Shown one piece after another: positions 4,795 to 7,099 of a stretch of 7,099 bases of DNA. Below the pieces are notes generated by a model. It did no database searches, had not been told where the DNA came from, and was given only the letters and a program-made list of their open reading frames with translations. Positions within the stretch are counted from its first letter, which is position 1. Each line of letters begins with the position of its first letter. The stretch is from contig JAJFIN010000429.1 of assembly GCA_021774955.1 (NCBI GenBank), positions 1 through 7,099 on the forward strand, in the 5' to 3' direction. The stretch comes from Alphaproteobacteria bacterium (GTDB lineage: Bacteria > Pseudomonadota > Alphaproteobacteria > M2410). The position numbers were made by a program, and so were the translations under genes.

Positions 4795-6030
4795 TTAACC
4801 TAAGATGTCTTTTGCTCGGTGCAAGGCTTCAACCAAAATATCGACTTCTTCACGGGTATTATACATAGCGAACGAGGCGCGCGCTGTTGCGGCAACACCT
4901 AAACGATCCATCAGAGGCTGGGCACAATGGTGACCTGCTCGTACCGCCACACCGGACCGATCGATAATCATCGAGACATCGTGGGCGTGCGCGCCAATCA
5001 GTTCAAACGACAGGATAGACCCTTTGTTCTCTGAAGTGCCAAAGAACCGAATTGAATTCAAACTACTGAGTTGTTCAGTCGCATAGTGAAGTAGATCATT
5101 TTCATGAGCGACAATTTCATTGCGGTCAAAACTGGTCATGTATTTTAATGCGGCGCTCAGACCCACCGCTTCGATAATCGGCGGGGTGCCGGCTTCAAAC
5201 TTGTGGGGCACATCGGCAAAGGTGATATCTTCCTGGGTCACAATGGAGATCATCTCACCACCACCTCGGTATGGCGGGAGTTTTTCAAGATGCTCTGCTT
5301 TGGCGTAGAGCACACCGATGCCGGTTGGACCGTAACATTTGTGGCCGGTAAAGACGAAATAATCGCAATCGAGATCTTGGACATCGATCGGAATATGAAC
5401 CGCCGACTGGCTGCCATCAAAAAGAACCGGCACACCTTTGCTGTGAGCAATCTCAACAATCTGCTTTGCGGGATTAATCGTCCCTAGGGCATTCGACATG
5501 TGGGCAATGGCAATAATCTTCGTGCGAGGCGTGATGAGCTTCTCAAACTCATCAATCAACAGCTCACCATCATCAGAGATCGGGGCCCATTTAATCACAG
5601 CGCCTTTTTCCGCTCGGATGTAATGCCAAGGGACAATATTTGAATGATGTTCCACAATCGAAAGGATGATTTCATCGCCCTCTCCAATTTGGCTTCGCCC
5701 CAAACCCGATGCGACCAAATTCAAGGCATCGGTTGCATTGGCTGTAAAGACAATCTGCTTATCACTCTCTGCGTTTAAAAAGTGCTGAACTGTTTCACGT
5801 GCTTCTTCGAAACGTTGTGTCGCCACATTGGAAAGATAATGTAGCCCCCGGTGCACATTAGCGTATTCATGCTCCATAACATCGCGCATGGCATCAATAA
5901 CAACAGTAGGTTTTTGGGCTGAAGCGGCACTATCGAGATAGACCAAGGGCTTGTCGTAGACATGCGTTGATAGGATCGGGAAATCTTTCCGAACACTTTC
6001 AACATCGAATGGTCTTTTTACCTGCTTCAT
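4795..6030 (-). CDS. sufS: SufS cysteine desulfurase
   Basis: A 411-residue PLP-dependent group II cysteine desulfurase that removes sulfur from L-cysteine and forms an enzyme persulfide for Fe-S assembly. Seen in order: VYLDSAASAQKP near the N-terminus, ANVHRGLHYLSN, VEHHSNIVPW with the PLP-stacking histidine, the PLP Schiff-base lysine Lys231 in FTGHKCYGPTGIGVLYAK, the GGGEMI segment, and the persulfide cysteine Cys369 in VRAGHHCAQP. Length and residue spacing match SufS rather than IscS. The ATG at 6030 is one base beyond the sufD stop, with GGTGA five bases upstream, indicating coupled translation; an in-frame GTG at 6057 inside sufD is less likely. The usual partner sufE or sufU is not in the window. 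Confidence 0.97.
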   Translation of the reverse strand: MKQVKRPFDVESVRKDFPILSTHVYDKPLVYLDSAASAQKPTVVIDAMRDVMEHEYANVHRGLHYLSNVATQRFEEARETVQHFLNAESDKQIVFTANATDALNLVASGLGRSQIGEGDEIILSIVEHHSNIVPWHYIRAEKGAVIKWAPISDDGELLIDEFEKLITPRTKIIAIAHMSNALGTINPAKQIVEIAHSKGVPVLFDGSQSAVHIPIDVQDLDCDYFVFTGHKCYGPTGIGVLYAKAEHLEKLPPYRGGGEMISIVTQEDITFADVPHKFEAGTPPIIEAVGLSAALKYMTSFDRNEIVAHENDLLHYATEQLSSLNSIRFFGTSENKGSILSFELIGAHAHDVSMIIDRSGVAVRAGHHCAQPLMDRLGVAATARASFAMYNTREEVDILVEALHRAKDILG

Positions 6031-6031
6031 C

Positions 6032-7099
6032 TCATTCACCGGCCAAGCTTTCTTCACTAGTGCTTGTTCCTAGATAAGATCTGAATGCTGCTGCGACACG
6101 TTCATCGCTCACGGTTTCGACAGTTTCATTGAGAAATGCGGCAATAAGGAGCTGTCTCGCAGCTTTTTCGCTAAGACCTCGTGTTCTCAAATAGAACAGT
6201 GCCTCATTGTCCAAATTTCCAATCGTCGCACCATGTGCGCATTTGACGTCATCTGCGTATATTTCAAGTTCCGGTTTGGCGTCCATCTCCGCCTGGTCTG
6301 ATAGCAGCAGAGATCGGATAGACATGCGCGCATCGGTTTTTTGCGCATCGGGATCTACCTCGATACGTCCTTGGAACACACCACGACTTTTATCACCAAG
6401 TACCCCGCGAAATGTCTCCGTACAGGAACAATGAGGGACGTGATGTTTTATGCAAGTCGTGGTGTCATTGTGTTGCTTGTCTTCGCTCTTGAACACACCG
6501 CCAATATTGGCGTTGGCATCCTCGCCGTTGAATGCGAGGACGATTTCGCTACGGGCAACAGCTGCGCCAATAGAAAGATCAAAACTTTCATATTGTGCAC
6601 CACGTCCTAAAGAAACGCGAGCGGCATCCATATGAAGCGTGAACCGAGACGTTAGCTGGGTTTGATAGAATTTCAGATTTGCTTGATCTTCAACAAATGT
6701 CTCAATGACCCGGTTGGAGAATGTTCTTTCACTGCCATGGCTATCAAATACTTCAAGTATCGTCGCCGCGGCTCCCTCGTGGAGGACAACCAGATGACGG
6801 GTATGGTGTTGTGCCGGATGCTCCGCAGAGCTCAGAGATACAAGCAAGATGGGCTTGTCGATGGCAATGCCTTTATCGACTATGACGACAGCACCATCGT
6901 TCATAAAGGTTGTATTTAGCGATATTAAGGCTTCGCTTTCGCCTTTGGGGGCATTGCCCATATAGGCTTCAAGCACGTCTCCATCTTCTGCAAGAGCCTG
7001 AGTGAGGGGTTTCAGTGTTAGCCCCTCGGGTAATCCGTCTATGGATGAAATCGACGGTTCAAAAAAACCATCAACGAAAACCATACGGTAACAGTCGAT
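6032..7099 (-). CDS. sufD: SufD, SufBCD scaffold subunit (N-terminus cut by window edge)
   Basis: The visible 355 residues are the beta-helix core and C-terminal domain of SufD. The reading frame remains open to the right edge, and the ATG at 7084 falls inside the conserved MVFVDGFFEP strand, so the true start lies outside and roughly 70-90 residues are missing. Diagnostic blocks are HHVPHCSCTETFRGVLGDKSRGVFQGRIEV in the beta-helix and PELEIYADDVKCAHGATIGNLDNEALFYLRTRGLSEKAARQLL in the C-terminal domain. The latter contains the histidine used at the SufB-SufD cluster-building interface (His in KCAHGATIG). The two cysteines in PHCSC are somewhat unusual but probably neutral. The gene lies directly upstream of sufS; sufB and sufC would be expected further right. 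Confidence 0.95.
   Translation of the reverse strand: MDCYRMVFVDGFFEPSISSIDGLPEGLTLKPLTQALAEDGDVLEAYMGNAPKGESEALISLNTTFMNDGAVVIVDKGIAIDKPILLVSLSSAEHPAQHHTRHLVVLHEGAAATILEVFDSHGSERTFSNRVIETFVEDQANLKFYQTQLTSRFTLHMDAARVSLGRGAQYESFDLSIGAAVARSEIVLAFNGEDANANIGGVFKSEDKQHNDTTTCIKHHVPHCSCTETFRGVLGDKSRGVFQGRIEVDPDAQKTDARMSIRSLLLSDQAEMDAKPELEIYADDVKCAHGATIGNLDNEALFYLRTRGLSEKAARQLLIAAFLNETVETVSDERVAAAFRSYLGTSTSEESLAGE

Noticed and set aside
6031..6057. GTG at 6057 as start of sufS, overlapping sufD
   Set aside because: ATG 6030 directly follows the sufD stop with a suitable ribosome-binding site, and the extra nine residues are not part of the conserved SufS N-terminus.
6207..6919. Plus-strand open frames opposite sufD
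   Set aside because: They are antisense to a strongly conserved coding region and the translations show no protein-like features.

Overview
This is a compact, gene-dense bacterial window, most likely from an alphaproteobacterium of moderate GC. The assignment is inferred from protein style: the linked sufD-sufS-sufT-sufA order, the GGEEF-type cyclase tail and the YnfA and crotonase sequences all look alphaproteobacterial. No rRNA, tRNA, CRISPR array or insertion sequence is visible, and no gene-free stretch exceeds 300 bases.

Layout. (1) Positions 1-345 (+) are the C-terminal end of a GGDEF diguanylate cyclase cut by the left edge. (2) Positions 346-450 are a short intergenic stretch with no element I can support. 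(3) Positions 451-2070 (+) hold two tandem crotonase-fold paralogues of PaaG-like type, 12 bases apart, probably acting on acyl-CoA substrates. They end at a hairpin whose arms carry the stop codons of both converging genes. (4) Positions 2092-3562 form a compact stress or metal-type cassette. A MerR-family regulator (-) diverges from a three-gene operon (+) made of a small cysteine-rich protein of unknown function, a two-helix MerF-like membrane protein and a YnfA/UPF0060 four-helix membrane protein. The divergent promoter has the MerR-family hallmark: TTGACT and TAGAGT hexamers 19 bp apart with a perfect 7-bp dyad between them. (5) Positions 3581-7099 (-) are the distal part of a SUF iron-sulfur assembly operon, read right to left as sufD (cut by the right edge), sufS, sufT, sufA, then a TfoX N-terminal-domain gene.

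How the genes work together. SufS releases sulfur from cysteine, SufD belongs to the SufBCD scaffold (sufB and sufC would be expected beyond the right edge), and SufT and SufA act in cluster maturation and carriage. The MerR cassette is the least ordinary part. Its regulator has a SoxR-like C-x-C-x5-C signature lacking one cluster cysteine. Its MerF-like protein has lost the vicinal cysteine pairs that define mercury uptake. There is no merA, merP or merT in view. It may therefore be a MerF-derived system for another thiol-reactive, metal or redox stress. That is inference, not demonstrated function.
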